Source: Aestuariirhabdus haliotis (GTDB taxonomy: Bacteria > Pseudomonadota > Gammaproteobacteria > Pseudomonadales > Aestuariirhabdaceae). From it: a stretch of 64,000 nucleotides of DNA. The stretch lies in NCBI RefSeq assembly GCF_023509475.1, contig NZ_JAKSDZ010000001.1, forward strand, positions 310,001-374,000, read 5' to 3'. Positions 62,854 through 64,000 of this stretch are shown in pieces (position 1 is the stretch's first letter; every line of letters begins with the position of its first letter). Made by a program: the position numbers and the translations under genes. Below the pieces are notes generated by a model that did not search any database, was not told the DNA's origin, and was given only the letters and a program-made list of their open reading frames with translations.

Positions 62854-64000
62854 TCAGGTTTGGGCAAAGTACTGCTCGAGGTAGGTTTCGAAATCGACAC
62901 TATCAGCCTGTTCTATTTGCGCTTTTTCCTCCAGAGATTGCCTGGCTAGCTGTTTCAACTCATTGGCCTTGGTTTCACAGAGTTTACAAGCACTGAAGCT
63001 GCTGTGGTGCTTTTGGGCGATTTGGGTACCGAAGTCGATAAAACTCTGTTGATTGTTTTTCAACGCATCCAAAACCTTTGCAGACGGGGTCAGGGATGGG
63101 TCTGCAATTTTGGCGTTTTGCGCCGGCAGGCTGTTGCTGTAGCGTTGGGTATCGTTGGCGGTGTCAAGCAGTTTGGCTGCTCCTCCTATCTGAGTCATCA
63201 GACGATTTGCCCAGTCGCTTAGAGCTATCGACTCGCCTTGACGCTGCAGTTCAAGTCCCGGACGTCGTCCTTCATTAACCACCCGATTGTAGTTTCGATC
63301 CAGTTCGAGGCACTCCTCCTCATCAATATGAGGGCTATCGGCGAGGGCACAGAAAAGCAGGAAGCTGTCGAGGAAATGGGACTGCTCGGCGCTGATTCCC
63401 AAAGGCTCGAACGGGTCCAGGTCCAGACAACGTACTTCGATATATTCCACACCGCGAGCGGCCAGGGCACAAATGGGTTTCTCGCCAGATTGGGTGACGC
63501 GCTTGGGTCGAATATTGCTGTAGTACTCATTTTCAATTTGCAGCAAATTGGTGTTGAGCTGCAAGTAGTTCCCCTCGTCGTCGCGTACGCCAATCTGTTG
63601 ATAGGGTTCATAGGGGGTGCTGATGGCCTGACGCAAGGTTTGCAAGTAAGTGTCGAGGCCATTGAAGCAGATGTTCAGGCTGGCCTGGGCATCGCTCTGA
63701 TAACCCAGATCACTCATGCGCAAAGAGGTCGCCCAGGGTAAATAAAGGGTGTCGCCATCGAGTTGTTCGAGATCGTGTGGACGACCTTCCAGAAAGCTTT
63801 TGCTCAGCGCCGGAGAAGCACCAAACAGGTAGACCAGCAGCCAGCTGTAACGCCGAAAATTTCGGATCAGACGGAAGTAGCCTCGGGATTGAAACGCCTG
63901 CAGAGACCCCTGATCGCCGCGTTCCTGTTGCAGGAGTTGCCAGAACCCTTCGGGCAGCGAAAAGTTGTAATGAATGCCGGCAATGGTCTGCATGGCCTTG
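62854..64000 (-). CDS. gshA: Glutamate-cysteine ligase GshA, C-terminal part (partial)
   Basis: The frame runs off the right edge; the in-frame ATG at 63993 is internal, since E. coli GshA has the matching MQTISGVHYNFSLP well inside the protein. About 382 residues are visible, including SFLEGRP, WATSLRMSDLGYQSDAQASLNICFN (key TSLRMSDLGY), RGVEYIEVRCLDLDPFEPLGI (key EVRCLDLDPF) and the C-terminal region. It catalyses the first step of glutathione synthesis. acpH follows 12 bp on. Confidence 0.93.
   Translation of the reverse strand, partial: KAMQTIAGIHYNFSLPEGFWQLLQQERGDQGSLQAFQSRGYFRLIRNFRRYSWLLVYLFGASPALSKSFLEGRPHDLEQLDGDTLYLPWATSLRMSDLGYQSDAQASLNICFNGLDTYLQTLRQAISTPYEPYQQIGVRDDEGNYLQLNTNLLQIENEYYSNIRPKRVTQSGEKPICALAARGVEYIEVRCLDLDPFEPLGISAEQSHFLDSFLLFCALADSPHIDEEECLELDRNYNRVVNEGRRPGLELQRQGESIALSDWANRLMTQIGGAAKLLDTANDTQRYSNSLPAQNAKIADPSLTPSAKVLDALKNNQQSFIDFGTQIAQKHHSSFSACKLCETKANELKQLARQSLEEKAQIEQADSVDFETYLEQYFAQT

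Noticed and set aside
62854-63993. GshA as a complete 379-residue protein starting at 63993
   Set aside because: The methionine matches an internal position in E. coli GshA and the frame continues off the edge, so it is a partial gene.

Overview
The window is a stretch of chromosome from a gammaproteobacterium, most likely a marine member of the Pseudomonadales/Cellvibrionales side of the class. The assignment rests on protein resemblance and gene order: a pst-phoU block followed by a CheY-like regulator as in Pseudomonas, HexR, a DadR-like Lrp protein beside a PauR-like cupin regulator, and the ABC-F / AlgP-like / FKBP / Rsd-AlgQ / DsbB neighbourhood of the Pseudomonas algP-algQ locus. No rRNA, tRNA, CRISPR array, insertion sequence, integrase or prophage gene was recognised. 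Gene density is high and both strands are used.

Layout. 1-750: tail of a probable GntR regulator and an acyl-CoA thioesterase. 880-8750: phosphate block, with a Pho box before pstS, a terminator, a second Pho box before pstC, then pstA, pstB, phoU and a response regulator. 8800-10150: hexR with a palindromic operator, and a 54-residue small protein behind a CRP-like site. 10360-16260: cardiolipin synthase and an RND efflux pair. 16260-18000: cupin regulator, membrane protein and Lrp/DadR. 18000-23400: prkA-yeaH-spoVR stress operon. 23480-23720: five 48-bp tandem repeats. 24000-32200: trpS, prolyl-tRNA deacylase, VOC protein, a Na/Pi cotransporter with PhoU-like tail, amine-oxidase-like flavoprotein, FAH hydrolase and AbgT transporter. 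32300-39500: hemerythrin, sterol desaturase family protein, dienelactone hydrolase, ElbB, thioesterase, SLC13 transporter, TetR/MAPEG pair.

39600-43200 is the most accessory-looking part: a TetR-headed operon (TetR, 58-residue membrane protein, 204-residue anchored protein, fatty acid hydroxylase superfamily enzyme) divergent from a Rieske oxygenase, with a candidate operator between them. 43300-49100 holds ChrA, a PEP-CTERM protein, a radical SAM enzyme, a fructosamine kinase and a DUF2235 hydrolase fused to a PilZ domain; this fusion is the most unusual protein in the window. 49100-54900: a ThDP enzyme and a flavoprotein dehydrogenase, LuxR-type regulator, peroxiredoxin and TetR. 54870-64000: the ABC-F/AlgP/ParA/FKBP/WD40/Rsd/DsbB locus, a FliL-like protein, AcpH and the C-terminal part of GshA, which runs off the right edge.

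Phosphate handling recurs: the high-affinity Pst system under two Pho boxes, PhoU, and a separate Na/Pi cotransporter. All functions are inferred from sequence read by eye; no database search was run.
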